DNA of 64,000 nt, taken from assembly GCF_900102375.1 (NCBI RefSeq), contig NZ_FNBO01000001.1, positions 248,001 through 312,000 on the forward strand, read 5' to 3'. A program made the position numbers and the translations under genes. Of the stretch, positions 53,575 through 62,632 are shown one piece after another; position 1 is the stretch's first letter; each line of letters starts with the position of its first letter. Origin of the DNA: Halorubrum xinjiangense (GTDB taxonomy: Archaea > Halobacteriota > Halobacteria > Halobacteriales > Haloferacaceae). The notes below the pieces were generated by a model. It was not told the DNA's origin, did not search any database, and saw only the letters and a program-made list of their open reading frames with translations.

Positions 53575-53751
53575 TCACCGACGCACCCGTACCGGCCGCT
53601 CGGCCGTGATGAACGGCTCATCTCGGTCGGTCGCCGCGAACGCTATCTCGCCGGCCTCCCCGCGCTCGACGCGCCAGGTCGGCAGCGCCGGGACGTCGTA
53701 GTCGGTCGGGTCGCCGTAGGTCGCCGCGACGGCCCACTCGCGGGCGCGCAT
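53575..53751 (-). CDS. Small hypothetical protein, 58 aa
   Basis: ATG at 53749-53751 directly abuts the stop codon of the substrate-binding protein gene (53752-53754), so translation would be coupled. The protein reads as a plausible small beta-rich domain: DYDVPALPTWRVERGEAGEIAF and RDEPFITAERPVRV. No motif known to me. Its tight placement inside the iron-uptake unit is the main support. Confidence 0.6.
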   Translation of the reverse strand: MRAREWAVAATYGDPTDYDVPALPTWRVERGEAGEIAFAATDRDEPFITAERPVRVRR

Positions 53752-54984
53752 CTACAGGTCCCCGTTGATGGCGTCCGCGACGCGACCACGGTCGAACAGC
53801 CGCTTGCCTTCCGGGATCTCCGGGTACGGGCCCTCCTCGTAGCGGGGCCACTCGCCGAAGGCGTCGGGGTAGAGCTGCTTCGCGGTCATCTCCAGCTGGA
53901 AGAGGTTGAGGACCGGCCCCTGATACCGGGCGCCCTGCGGGTGGATCCGGTCGTTTTTCACCGCCGTGACCTCCGAGCCGACGGGGTCCTCCTCGAAGGC
54001 GGTCCGGCGGCCGGCCATGTCCGTCTCCGGCTCGAAGCCGCCGAGGTAGAGGATGACGTCGGGGTCGGCCTCCAGGATCGTCTCGAAGTCGACGACCGTG
54101 CCGGACTCGACGCTCCCCTCGAAGGCGTCGCGCGGCCCGAGCGGGCGCGTGTGCGCCGTGAGGAAGCCGGGGTTGCTCAGGGTGTACGCGTAGATCTGCT
54201 CGATGTCGGCGGCCGCGACCATGATCGCGGTCGGGCGCTCCTCCTCCGGCGGGAGCCCCGCTTCGACCGTCGCGAGGAGCTCCTCGCGGACCGCGGCGAG
54301 CGCCTCGTAGCGCTCGCGCTCGCGGAACGCCTCGGCGACGATCTCGAACTGCTCCCACAGGCCGTAGTACTGGTAGCCGTCCGCCCACTCCTCGGCGGGC
54401 TCCTGGTGGCGGTCGGAGAGGGAGTTGCCGAACCACGGCGAGACGCGCTCGGCGACCTCGTCGACGTCCTCGCGGTCCCACCCCTCCAGCCGCGTCACCC
54501 ACGCCGGGTCCGCGAGGTGGACGTCGCTGTCCAGCTCGTACAGCGTCTCCTTGTCCGGCTCCCACGATGAGTAGAGCCCCGACCAGTCGAGCGAGACGCC
54601 CGGGAGCCGCGCGACGAACTGGTTCCAGAGGCCGTCGTAGTAGTCCGGCGCGTGCATCGCGGTGATCCCGTCGCTCCGCCCCAGCGCGAACGCCATGTCC
54701 GCGTGGTGAGTCAGGCGCGTGAACACCGTCTCGGGCGGCGACTCAAACGTCACCTCGCCGGTCGGCGAGATGGACGCGGTGTAGCCCTCTCCGGCGTCGT
54801 CCGTCGAGGAGTCATCCGAGTCGCCGTCCGTCGACCCGTTCTCACTCCCGTCGTCCCCGGCCGGGTCTGACTCCGCGTCGCCGCCCGTACAGCCGGCGAG
54901 CAGGCCGCCGAGCGCGACCGTACCGCCGTACTTCGCGAAAGTTCTGCGGGTCGGTTCCGTCGAGGTCTCGTCGACGTTGGGCAT
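53752..54984 (-). CDS. Siderophore/iron ABC transporter substrate-binding lipoprotein
   Basis: A 410-residue exported binding protein of the FepB/FhuD/BtuF class. The N-terminus has a twin-arginine motif (RRTF) and lipobox (LLAGCTGG, Cys ~32), followed by an acidic linker (~35-65). Two lobes carry typical segments (TVFTRLTHHADMAFALG, DPDVILYLGGF). Two DtxR-type operators precede it. No permease or ATPase lies immediately downstream; those in the second unit may serve both binding proteins. Confidence 0.88.
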   Translation of the reverse strand: MPNVDETSTEPTRRTFAKYGGTVALGGLLAGCTGGDAESDPAGDDGSENGSTDGDSDDSSTDDAGEGYTASISPTGEVTFESPPETVFTRLTHHADMAFALGRSDGITAMHAPDYYDGLWNQFVARLPGVSLDWSGLYSSWEPDKETLYELDSDVHLADPAWVTRLEGWDREDVDEVAERVSPWFGNSLSDRHQEPAEEWADGYQYYGLWEQFEIVAEAFRERERYEALAAVREELLATVEAGLPPEEERPTAIMVAAADIEQIYAYTLSNPGFLTAHTRPLGPRDAFEGSVESGTVVDFETILEADPDVILYLGGFEPETDMAGRRTAFEEDPVGSEVTAVKNDRIHPQGARYQGPVLNLFQLEMTAKQLYPDAFGEWPRYEEGPYPEIPEGKRLFDRGRVADAINGDL

Positions 54985-54987
54985 ATT

Positions 54988-55003
54988 TTTAGGCTAGCCT
55001 AAA
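54988..55003. promoter_or_regulatory. DtxR/IdeR-type iron operator, proximal
   Basis: TTTAGGCTAGCCTAAA is a perfect 16-bp palindrome centred at 54995.5, only 3 nt upstream of the ATG of the binding-protein gene. It matches the TTAGG-N4-CCTAA pattern of iron-dependent DtxR-family repressors. Confidence 0.85.
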
Positions 55004-55023
55004 TCAATTTAACCGTTCCGATC

Positions 55024-55039
55024 TTTAGGCCGACCTAAA
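55024..55039. promoter_or_regulatory. DtxR/IdeR-type iron operator, distal
   Basis: TTTAGGCCGACCTAAA, near-perfect palindrome centred at 55031.5, exactly 36 bp from the proximal site. The core promoter (a TTAAATTG element) lies between the two sites. Confidence 0.82.
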
Positions 55040-55074
55040 ATAGTCGGGCGCAGCGGTTCGAGACGCCGAGCAGG

Positions 55075-55959
55075 CTACTTCTCGTGTCGCGCGCGGATCG
55101 GCGTGACGCGCGGGCCGTCCTCGGTCTGAACCACGTCGGCGTCGACGCGGAACACCTCGGAGAGCAGCTCCTCGGTGACGACCGCCTCGGGCGGGCCGCG
55201 GGCACGGACCTCGCCGTCCGTGAGCGCGATCACGCGGTCGGCAAGCCGCGCGGCCTGCTCGATGTCGTGGAGGACGACGACGACGGTGACCTCGCTCTCG
55301 TCGCGGAGCGTCTCGATGATCTCCATCACCTCCATCTGGTGGTGTAAATCGAGGAACGTCGTCGGCTCGTCTAAGAGGAGGACGTCGGTGTCCTGCGCGA
55401 GGACCATCGCGATCCACGCCAGCTGCTTTTGCCCGCCGCTGAGGCTGCCGACCTCGCGGTCGCGCAGGTGACCGCAGCCCGCCAGGTCGATGGCGCGCTC
55501 GACCGCCTTGGCGTCCTCGGCGGTCGTCCGCTCGAAGAACCCGCGGTGCGGGTAGCGGCCGTGGTACACGAGGTCCTCGACCGTGATGCTGTCGGGCGAC
55601 GTGCTCTCCTGGGAGAGCAGGCCGAGCCGCTTCGCGAGCGCCTTCGTGTCCATCGAGTGGACGTCGCTCCCGTCGAGCAGCACCGAGCCGTCCTCGGGGT
55701 CGATCTGGTTCGCGAGCCCCTTCAGGAGAGTGCTCTTGCCGGAGCCGTTCGGCCCGACGAGCGCCGTCACCGCGCCCGGCTCGGCCGCGATCGACTCGCC
55801 GTCGATCACGGGTTCCGGGGCCGTCGGGTAGCTCAACACGAGATCCTTCGCGTCGAGGTCGCTCGCGTCGGTCGCCGCGCGCGACTCGCTCGGTTCCGCC
55901 GGTTCGTTCGCGCCGCTCGATCCGTCCGACTCCGTCGCGTTCGCGCGTTCGATGGACAT
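55075..55959 (-). CDS. Iron/siderophore ABC transporter ATP-binding protein
   Basis: A 294-residue ATPase of the FecE/BtuD type. Walker A is LVGPNGSGKSTLLKG (residues ~68-82), signature LSGGQKQLAWIAM (around 173), Walker B VLLLDEPTTFLDLHHQ (around 193), H-loop VLHDIEQAARLAD. An acidic N-terminus of about 35 residues precedes the domain. The start codon directly abuts the permease stop codon. Last gene of the second iron-uptake operon. Confidence 0.93.
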   Translation of the reverse strand: MSIERANATESDGSSGANEPAEPSESRAATDASDLDAKDLVLSYPTAPEPVIDGESIAAEPGAVTALVGPNGSGKSTLLKGLANQIDPEDGSVLLDGSDVHSMDTKALAKRLGLLSQESTSPDSITVEDLVYHGRYPHRGFFERTTAEDAKAVERAIDLAGCGHLRDREVGSLSGGQKQLAWIAMVLAQDTDVLLLDEPTTFLDLHHQMEVMEIIETLRDESEVTVVVVLHDIEQAARLADRVIALTDGEVRARGPPEAVVTEELLSEVFRVDADVVQTEDGPRVTPIRARHEK

Positions 55960-57177
55960 TCAGAGGTCACCCATGTTCTGCTGTCGCCGCATCAGGTACA
56001 GGAAGTACGGCCCGCCGACGAGCCCGGTGACGATCCCCACCGGGACCTGCGAGTCCGCGCCGGTCAGGACGCTCATCCCGAGGCGCGCCCCGACGTCGGC
56101 GCCGACCATCAGCGCCGGGCCGACGAACAGGCAGCCGACGATCACCCGCTTGTAGTCGCTGCCGACGAGGTTCCGGACGACGTGCGGGACGATGAGCCCC
56201 ACGAAGCTCACGATCCCCGCCACCGCGATGCTGGCGGCGGCGGCCAGCACGGCGACGCCCGAGAGCGCGAACCGCACCCGCTCTATCGACATCCCCAGCG
56301 ACTTCGCCGTCTGCTCGCCCAAGAGGAGGAGGTTCAGCTGCCGGGAGCCCGCGAGCGACAGCGCCACCGCGACGAGCGTCCACGGGAGCGCCATCCGGAC
56401 CTGCTCCCAGTCGGTCCCGGTCAGCGACCCCGTCGTCCACTGGATCGCCGACTGGACGACGCCGATGTCGTCGGCGAAGAAGAACAGCCCAGTCTGGAGG
56501 CTGGTGAAGACGGTCCCGACGATGACTCCCGCGAGCACGAGCCGCACGGGGCTCGTCCCGTTCTTCCACGCGATGGCGTAGACGATCAGGAACGCGACCG
56601 ATCCGCCGAGCGCCGCGATGAGCGGCAGGAACGCCGAGAGGCCGCCGAACACGACGAGCGTGAGCAGGATCATCAGCCCGGCGCCGGAGGAGACGCCGAG
56701 GATGAACGGGCTCGCGAGCTCGTTCCGCGTCACCGCCTGGAAGATGGCGCCGGAGACGGCGAGGTTGGTGCCGACGACGACGCCGACGAGCACCCGCGGC
56801 AGCCGGATGTTCCAGACGACGAGCGTCTCGCGCGCGAGCTCGGGCAGCTCGCCCCGAAACCCCGTGACCGCCCGCATCAGCTCCTCGCCGAGGAGGAAGT
56901 TGAGGAACCACCGCGGGTCGAGCAGGACGGCGGGGTCGAGGACGGCCCGCCACGCCTGTCTGACGGTCATCGAGTACGCCCCGAAGCTCACCTGGACGAG
57001 CCCGGCGGCGACGACCAGGACGAGGCTCCCCGCGGCGACGGTCAGCAGCCGCGGCTCGAACAGCCACCCGAGCCGGCCCCCCTCGGCCGGTCGCCGCGCG
57101 GCGGACTCGCCGCCGACCGCCCGGCCCTCGTCGCCGGTCACCGACCCCCCGTCGGTCGCCGGTCGCTCGCCGGTCAT
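55960..57177 (-). CDS. FecCD-type iron/siderophore ABC permease
   Basis: A 405-residue permease with about 9-10 helices. Typical FecCD motifs are WNIRLPRVLVGVVVGTNLAVSGAIFQAVTRNELASPFILGVSSGAGL and VAGIVSFVGLIVPHVVRNLVGSDYKRVI, the latter being the EAA-like coupling loop to the ATPase. A single permease would form a homodimer. The ATG at 57177 overlaps the stop codon of the upstream FAD oxidoreductase (ATGA). Confidence 0.93.
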   Translation of the reverse strand: MTGERPATDGGSVTGDEGRAVGGESAARRPAEGGRLGWLFEPRLLTVAAGSLVLVVAAGLVQVSFGAYSMTVRQAWRAVLDPAVLLDPRWFLNFLLGEELMRAVTGFRGELPELARETLVVWNIRLPRVLVGVVVGTNLAVSGAIFQAVTRNELASPFILGVSSGAGLMILLTLVVFGGLSAFLPLIAALGGSVAFLIVYAIAWKNGTSPVRLVLAGVIVGTVFTSLQTGLFFFADDIGVVQSAIQWTTGSLTGTDWEQVRMALPWTLVAVALSLAGSRQLNLLLLGEQTAKSLGMSIERVRFALSGVAVLAAAASIAVAGIVSFVGLIVPHVVRNLVGSDYKRVIVGCLFVGPALMVGADVGARLGMSVLTGADSQVPVGIVTGLVGGPYFLYLMRRQQNMGDL

Positions 57178-58166
57178 CGCGTACCCCCGTCGGCTTGCGG
57201 TGCGTCCAGCCCCTCCTCGCCCGCGTACGCCGCGACCGCCTCGTCGTCCATCGCGTCGAGCAGCACGTCGGCCCCGTGCGCGTCGACGACCGCGTCGGGG
57301 TCGAGGCGCTCGGCGAGCGCGCGGTGACCGGCCGCGGCGCGGGCCGTCTCCTCGTCCGCGTCGACGTACGCCGACAGCGCGTCGTCGACCGCGGCCTCGC
57401 GGACGCGCGCGAACCGCGCCGAGTTCGGGTCGACCGGGCCGTCGGCGTGCTCCGCGTCGAACCACTCGACCCACCGGCCGCGGTCGGCCCACTCGCCGTC
57501 GAGTTCGGCCTCGCGGCGGACCCAGTCGACCCCCTCCGCCGCCGCCGGCCACCAGCCGTCGTCGACCCGGGCGTCGGCGACGACCTTCTTTCCGACCCGG
57601 GCGCCGCGGCCCGCGGCCGTGACCGCCTGCCGGTCGGCCTCGGAGGGGGACGCGACGTACAGCCCGTCGACCGGCGTCGTCCCGTCGCGGTCGGCGTACT
57701 CGCGGTCGAAGTGTTCGTGCGTCTCGCCGCCGTGGTCGTGGACCTCGAACATCGCCTCGTCGCCGTCGAGGCCGCGGAGGTACTCGCCGTCGTAGCGCGT
57801 CGCCGCGACCACCCGTCGGGCGTCGACCGGATCGCCCGACTGCGGGGTGACGACGAACCGCGGTTCGTCCGGGTCGCCGGCGTCACCGGGCGCACCGTCC
57901 GCGCGCTCCACCGACTCCACGAGGTCCTCGACGACCGCGCAGCCCGCCCGCTCCGCCTGCGCGCGCATGAGTTCGGAGAGCGTCCCCACGTCGATCCCGG
58001 CCGGGAACCCGGGGTAGTTCTCCAGGTGCGCGCAGCGCGCGAGCGACGACCGGCCGCGGTCGAAGACGGCGACGTCGAGGCCGTCGCGCGCGGCGAACAC
58101 CGCGGCGGCGCAGCCGGCCGGGCCGCAGCCGACCACGACGAGGTCGCGGTCGGGGACGCCGCTCAT
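57174..58166 (-). CDS. Thioredoxin-reductase-like FAD oxidoreductase without CxxC, second copy
   Basis: A 330-residue paralogue of the gene at 52608-53429. FAD site VVGCGPAGCAAAVFAARDGLDVAVFD (residues ~10-35), then HLENYPGFPAGIDVGTLSELMRAQ and DGLYVASPSEADRQAVTAAG. It has no CxxC pair. A longer C-terminal helical tail (~250-330) distinguishes it. Overlaps both neighbours by 4 nt, between the substrate-binding protein and the permease, so its function is probably tied to handling of imported iron complexes (inference). Confidence 0.82.
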   Translation of the reverse strand: MSGVPDRDLVVVGCGPAGCAAAVFAARDGLDVAVFDRGRSSLARCAHLENYPGFPAGIDVGTLSELMRAQAERAGCAVVEDLVESVERADGAPGDAGDPDEPRFVVTPQSGDPVDARRVVAATRYDGEYLRGLDGDEAMFEVHDHGGETHEHFDREYADRDGTTPVDGLYVASPSEADRQAVTAAGRGARVGKKVVADARVDDGWWPAAAEGVDWVRREAELDGEWADRGRWVEWFDAEHADGPVDPNSARFARVREAAVDDALSAYVDADEETARAAAGHRALAERLDPDAVVDAHGADVLLDAMDDEAVAAYAGEEGLDAPQADGGTR

Positions 58167-59428
58167 TCCGCCCCTCCGGCGACGATCGAGGCGACCTCGT
58201 CGCGGTCGAAGAGGCGCTCCTCGGCGGGGATATCGGGGTAGTCGTCGCCGTGCTCGTAGCCCGGCCACTCCCCGAACCGCTCCGGGAACAGCTGCTTCGC
58301 GGTCATCTCCAGCTGGAACAGGTTCATGATCGGTCCCTGGACCGGGTCGCCGGAGGGGTAGAAGTGGTCGTTCGCTATCGCGGAGAGCTCGCCGGCGACG
58401 GGGTGGTCCGACAGCGCCTCGCGGGTCGCGCCCACGTCGTAGTAGGAGGCGATCCCGTACTGGTGGAGGATTACGTCGGGGTCGACCTCCAGCAGCCGCT
58501 CGTGGTCGTAGGCCGTCTCGTAGGTGACCTCCTCGGCGGCGAACGCGTCGGGGACCTCGAACGGGCGCACGTGCGCGTTCGCGAACCCCGGCTCGTCGGT
58601 CCGGGAGGGGTAGTAGGTCCCGTCCGTGTAGATGAGCGCCGCGACCGTCGGGCGCTCCGACTCCGGCTGGAGGTCGCTCCGGATCGTCTCGACTACGTCC
58701 TCGCGGACCGCGTCGAGCGCGGCGAAGCGCTCCTCCTCCCGGAACGCGGCGGCGACGCGCTCGCCGATCTCGGGGAGTGCGTAGTAGTCGTAGTCGTCGC
58801 GGTACGGCTCGGGCGGCTCGGAGTGCCGCCGGCTGTAGACGTTCCCGAACCACGGTCCGACCCTGTCCCGGATCTCGGCCACGTCGCCCTCGTCCCAGCC
58901 GTCGAAGGAGGCGAACAGGGCCGGGTCCGCGAGGTGGAGGTCGGAGTCGAGCTCGTAGAGGAGCTCGCGGTCGACGGAGATCCCGCCGCCCGAGCCGGTG
59001 TTGAGCTGTTCGAGCCCCTCGCGGTCGAAGGAGACGCCGTCGAGGGCCGCGTAGTAGGCGTCGAGCGTGTTCCCGCCCGCGTCGGCGTCGAAGCCGAGCG
59101 AGTTGACCGAGTCGCCGTGGCCGAGCGCCACCGCCAGGTCGGCGTACAGCAGGCTGTACACCATGACGTCTTCCGGCACCGCGTCGAAGGTGACCTCGCC
59201 GACCGGGGCCATCGCGGCTGCGTACGATCCCGAACCCGCGTCCTCGTCAGACGGCTCGTCTCCGCCGTAGCCGTCGTCCGCCGAGCCGTTTCCGCCGTCG
59301 GAGTCGGATCCGCTCGGCGCCGATTCCGTCCCGTTACACCCGGCGAGCAGTCCCGCGCCGGCGACGGCGCCCGCGTATCTGATCGCGTCGCGTCGCGTGC
59401 CGACGAGTCGGTCCGCGTCTGGGTCCAT
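58163..59428 (-). CDS. Siderophore/iron ABC transporter substrate-binding lipoprotein, second copy
   Basis: A 421-residue paralogue of the gene at 53752-54984. Twin arginine (TRRDAIRYAG) and lipobox (LLAGCNG, Cys ~31) at the N-terminus, then an acidic linker and a FepB-like fold. The shared C-terminal block LNLFQLEMTAKQLFPERFGEWP or its close variant is nearly identical in both proteins. First gene of a four-gene operon (binding protein, FAD oxidoreductase, permease, ATPase), with two iron operators upstream. Confidence 0.9.
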   Translation of the reverse strand: MDPDADRLVGTRRDAIRYAGAVAGAGLLAGCNGTESAPSGSDSDGGNGSADDGYGGDEPSDEDAGSGSYAAAMAPVGEVTFDAVPEDVMVYSLLYADLAVALGHGDSVNSLGFDADAGGNTLDAYYAALDGVSFDREGLEQLNTGSGGGISVDRELLYELDSDLHLADPALFASFDGWDEGDVAEIRDRVGPWFGNVYSRRHSEPPEPYRDDYDYYALPEIGERVAAAFREEERFAALDAVREDVVETIRSDLQPESERPTVAALIYTDGTYYPSRTDEPGFANAHVRPFEVPDAFAAEEVTYETAYDHERLLEVDPDVILHQYGIASYYDVGATREALSDHPVAGELSAIANDHFYPSGDPVQGPIMNLFQLEMTAKQLFPERFGEWPGYEHGDDYPDIPAEERLFDRDEVASIVAGGAE

Positions 59429-59432
59429 ACGA

Positions 59433-59448
59433 TTTAGGCCACCCTAAA
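59433..59448. promoter_or_regulatory. DtxR/IdeR-type iron operator, proximal, second unit
   Basis: TTTAGGCCACCCTAAA, centred at 59440.5, 5 nt upstream of the ATG of the second binding-protein gene. Same TTAGG-N4-CCTAA pattern with one mismatch across the axis. Confidence 0.8.
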
Positions 59449-59468
59449 CGATTAAAGCGGTTTCGAAT

Positions 59469-59484
59469 CTTAGGCGTGCCTAAA
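59469..59484. promoter_or_regulatory. DtxR/IdeR-type iron operator, distal, second unit
   Basis: CTTAGGCGTGCCTAAA, centred at 59476.5; the inner arms TTAGGC/GCCTAA are perfect. Exactly 36 bp from the proximal site, as in the first unit, with a CTTTAATCG core promoter between. Confidence 0.82.
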
Positions 59485-59652
59485 AACTCGGCGCACGCCG
59501 GCGGTACCCGAGCGCTCGGCCCGCGACGAAGGGCGGTCGAGAGGCGGACGGGGTGAGCGAGACGCCGTACACCGACGGAGACGCGCTACGACGGCGACCG
59601 AAACCGAACGCGGATCGCCGCCGAGATCAGATTTCGTATCGCGCTATACAAT

Positions 59653-60567
59653 TTATTCGGCGCCGAACGCCCGAACGCTCTCGAACGAGCCGCCGGCGAT
59701 AGCGGCGGCGATCCCGTCGGTATCGGCGTCTCGGGGCACCTCGTGGGGATATTTCCGAGCGAAGTACCGCAGGAGGTTCTCGACGTCGCGTTCGAGGAAC
59801 TCCCGGGCGTTCTCGTGGTCGACGGACACCGCCTGCGGCCAGTCGAAGATCGTCACGCCGCTCTCGGCGACCGCGACGTTGTGCTCGGAGGCGTCGGCGT
59901 GGATCCAGCCCAGCTCGTGGGCGGTCGCGAGTTCGCGGAGGATCAGGTCGAGAACGCCGACCGCCTGCTCTGGGTCGAGTTTCGCGCGCGAGAGTTCGAC
60001 GCCCGCGAACTTCTCCATCACGATGGCGTGACGGTTGTGATCGACCGGGCGAGGGACGCTCACGTCGGGGTACAGCTCCTCCATCGCCTCGTACTCGCGT
60101 TCGGCCGCCTTGCGCGCGGTGTAGAGCCACGAGACGTGGTCGCGGTCGGCGGTGTACTCGCGCTCGCGGTTCACCTCGCGGAAGTTGGTGTACCCCTCGC
60201 GGTGGTACTTCAAGGCGAGCGGCCGGAACGACTGCGCCTCGTACACGTCGCCCTCCTTGCCGAGCCCGAGCGGCGAGCCCACGCCGTCTATCGTCTCGCG
60301 CTCCGAGAACGTCCGGAGCGCCAAGGCGTCGTACCCCTCGAAGGTGAGCTGGTACCCCTCGTACTGGATCGTCTTCCGCTCGATCAGCTCGCGGTCGAGG
60401 CAGCGGTCGATACGGTAGTCGACCTCCTCGCGCGTCAGGTCGGCGTACTCCGGGAGCTTGTCGCGGCGGACCCACTCCGAGAAGCGCATCCCCTGCTCGA
60501 CGCCCGAGAGGAGGTAGAAGTCCTCGGGGTCGAGGTCGGCCATGTCGCCGGCGACGTTTCGCACCAT
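59653..60567 (-). CDS. rio2: RIO2-type serine/threonine protein kinase
   Basis: A 304-residue atypical kinase that helps mature the small ribosomal subunit. The N-terminal winged helix typical of Rio2 (residues ~1-85) is followed by a P-loop-like GLGKEGDVYEA (around residue 95). The catalytic loop is GWIHADASEHNVAV (around residue 220), and the metal-binding Asp is in IFDWPQAVS (around residue 240). An in-frame upstream extension is possible, but ATG 60567 starts the domain. Confidence 0.93.
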   Translation of the reverse strand: MVRNVAGDMADLDPEDFYLLSGVEQGMRFSEWVRRDKLPEYADLTREEVDYRIDRCLDRELIERKTIQYEGYQLTFEGYDALALRTFSERETIDGVGSPLGLGKEGDVYEAQSFRPLALKYHREGYTNFREVNREREYTADRDHVSWLYTARKAAEREYEAMEELYPDVSVPRPVDHNRHAIVMEKFAGVELSRAKLDPEQAVGVLDLILRELATAHELGWIHADASEHNVAVAESGVTIFDWPQAVSVDHENAREFLERDVENLLRYFARKYPHEVPRDADTDGIAAAIAGGSFESVRAFGAE

Positions 60568-60712
60568 ACGCGCCCTTACTCTGGGGATTCCTAAAAGGGA
60601 CGCGCGTTCGGGCGCCGCCGCTGATAAATGAGATACCGCGATAGCAAATCCGGATTCCGCCGCCCACGCGCCGAGCGCAACCGCTTTCGGCGCGGCGGCC
60701 GAGGAGGGCGAT

Positions 60713-61588
60713 ATGACCGCGCCCGCCGTCGACTGGCGGCTTATCCGCGAGGAGGCCCGCCCCGGCCCGATGCAGATGGCGTTAGACGAGGTCGCCGCCG
60801 AGACCGCCGCGGCGGGCGGCCCCGCCACGCTCCGCACCTACCGGTGGGAGCCGAGCTGCCTCACCCTCGGCCGGCACCAGGAGCCGGCGACTGTCGACTG
60901 GGCGTTCTGCGAGCGCGAGGGGATCGACGTCACCCGCCGGCAGACCGGCGGCGGCGGGATCTACCACGACGGCCGGGGAGACATCGCGTACTCGATCGCG
61001 GTCCCCGCCGAGACGGTGCCGGGTGAGCTGCTCGACTGCTACCACCTCCTGTGCGAGCCCGTCCTCGACGCGTTCGACCGGCTCGGAATCGACGCCGACT
61101 ACGTCGACGAGCCCATGCCGGAGCTGTATCGCCCCGCCTGTTACCTCCGCGAACTCCACCCGGCGCACGACGTGGTGGCGAGCGGGGGAGCTGGGGCCGG
61201 CGGCGAGCGCGCCGACGGCGATCGGCGCCGGAAGATCGCCGGCAACGCGCAGTACCGCAAGCGGGAGGCGGTGATCCAGCACGGCTCGCTGACGTTCGCG
61301 GTTGACGCGGCGCGGCATCTCGGGGTCTTCGCCGACCCGCCGGTGACGCCCGAGGGGTTCCGCGAGCGCGTCGTCGGGATGGACGAGTTGGTCGATCTCG
61401 ACCGCGCCGACGCGGTGGCGACCGTCGAGTCGGCGCTCTCCGACTGGGCGGACACGGCGCCCGAAGCGACCGTGGATGTCGACGGATCGTGGACGGACGC
61501 GGAACTGGAGCGGGCCGCCGAGCTGGTCGAGGAGAAGTACCGGGACGACGAGTGGATCCGGACGCGACCCGGAAGCGGCGGGGCGTAG
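60713..61588 (+). CDS. lplA: Lipoate--protein ligase family protein (LplA-like)
   Basis: A 291-residue BPL/LplA fold enzyme that attaches lipoate (or biotin/octanoate) to carrier domains. Motifs: [36 protein letters not shown] (around residues 75-95) and [23 protein letters not shown] with the conserved Lys. The bacterial-type C-terminal domain is absent or short. In archaea the LplA function is often split; here a single large domain is present. Substrate not proven. Confidence 0.85.
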   Translation: MTAPAVDWRLIREEARPGPMQMALDEVAAETAAAGGPATLRTYRWEPSCLTLGRHQEPATVDWAFCEREGIDVTRRQTGGGGIYHDGRGDIAYSIAVPAETVPGELLDCYHLLCEPVLDAFDRLGIDADYVDEPMPELYRPACYLRELHPAHDVVASGGAGAGGERADGDRRRKIAGNAQYRKREAVIQHGSLTFAVDAARHLGVFADPPVTPEGFRERVVGMDELVDLDRADAVATVESALSDWADTAPEATVDVDGSWTDAELERAAELVEEKYRDDEWIRTRPGSGGA

Positions 61589-61661
61589 GGGAGTTCGAGA
61601 GGATCATCGCGGATCCGCCCGGTTCCGAAGGGGCTTTTTCGACCGCCCTCGTGTGACCGGT

Positions 61662-62537
61662 ATGAGTCTCAAGGTCGGCGCGCACGTATCTATTTCCGCT
61701 TCGAGAGCATCAAACGATCCGGAAACGCCGCCGCACGGGAACATCGCGAACGCGGTGTTCAGACAGAAGCAGTTCGGCGGCAACTGCGGACAGATCTTCA
61801 CCCACTCGCCGCAGGTGTGGCAGGACCCGGACATCGACGACGAGGCGGCCGAGCAGTTCCGGGCGGAGACCGAACGCGACCTGGAGGGGCCGTGGGTGAT
61901 CCACACCTCCTACCTCGTGAACCTCTGTACGCCGAAGGAGGGGCTCCGCGAGAAGTCGCTCGACTCGATGCAAAAGGAGGTCGACGCGGCCGACAAGCTG
62001 GGAATCCCGTACGTCAACGTCCACCTCGGCGCGCACACGGGCGCGGGCGTCGAAGGGGGCCTCGACAACGCCGCGTCGGTGATCGACGACCTCGACGTGC
62101 CGGACGGCGTCACGATCCTGATCGAGAGCGACGCGGGCGCGGGGACGAAGCTCGGCGGCGAGTTCGAACACCTCGCGGGAGTCATCGACCGCACGGAGAC
62201 GGACATCGACGTCTGCGTCGACACCGCTCACGCGTTCGCGGCGGGCTACGACCTCTCGACCCCCGAGGCGGTCGATCAGACGATCGGGGAGTTCGACGAC
62301 GTGGTCGGGTTAGAGCACCTGGAGTACATTCACCTCAACGACTCGAAACACGAGTGCGGCACCCACAAGGACGAGCACGCCCACATCGGCGAGGGCCACA
62401 TCGGCGAGGCGGGGATGGAGCGGTTCCTCAACCATCCCGACCTGACGGACGTGCCGCTCGCCCTGGAGACGCCGACCGAGGACGGGAAGAGCTTCGCGTG
62501 GAACATCGACCGGGTGCGCGAGCTTCGTCACGACTGA
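61662..62537 (+). CDS. nfo: Endonuclease IV-type AP endonuclease
   Basis: A 291-residue TIM-barrel apurinic-site endonuclease of base-excision repair. Zinc ligands lie in [69 protein letters not shown] and LALETP, the full Nfo metal set. Length is typical. The ATG at 61662 starts directly at VGAHVSIS. Confidence 0.94.
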   Translation: MSLKVGAHVSISASRASNDPETPPHGNIANAVFRQKQFGGNCGQIFTHSPQVWQDPDIDDEAAEQFRAETERDLEGPWVIHTSYLVNLCTPKEGLREKSLDSMQKEVDAADKLGIPYVNVHLGAHTGAGVEGGLDNAASVIDDLDVPDGVTILIESDAGAGTKLGGEFEHLAGVIDRTETDIDVCVDTAHAFAAGYDLSTPEAVDQTIGEFDDVVGLEHLEYIHLNDSKHECGTHKDEHAHIGEGHIGEAGMERFLNHPDLTDVPLALETPTEDGKSFAWNIDRVRELRHD

Positions 62538-62632
62538 GGCCCCTCGTTCTCCGCGGCTCTGGGTCGCTGTTCTCGCCGAGGACGCCGTCCGTCCGACGCG
62601 GATTTAAGTAACCCCGTGTGTGATCCACGGAC

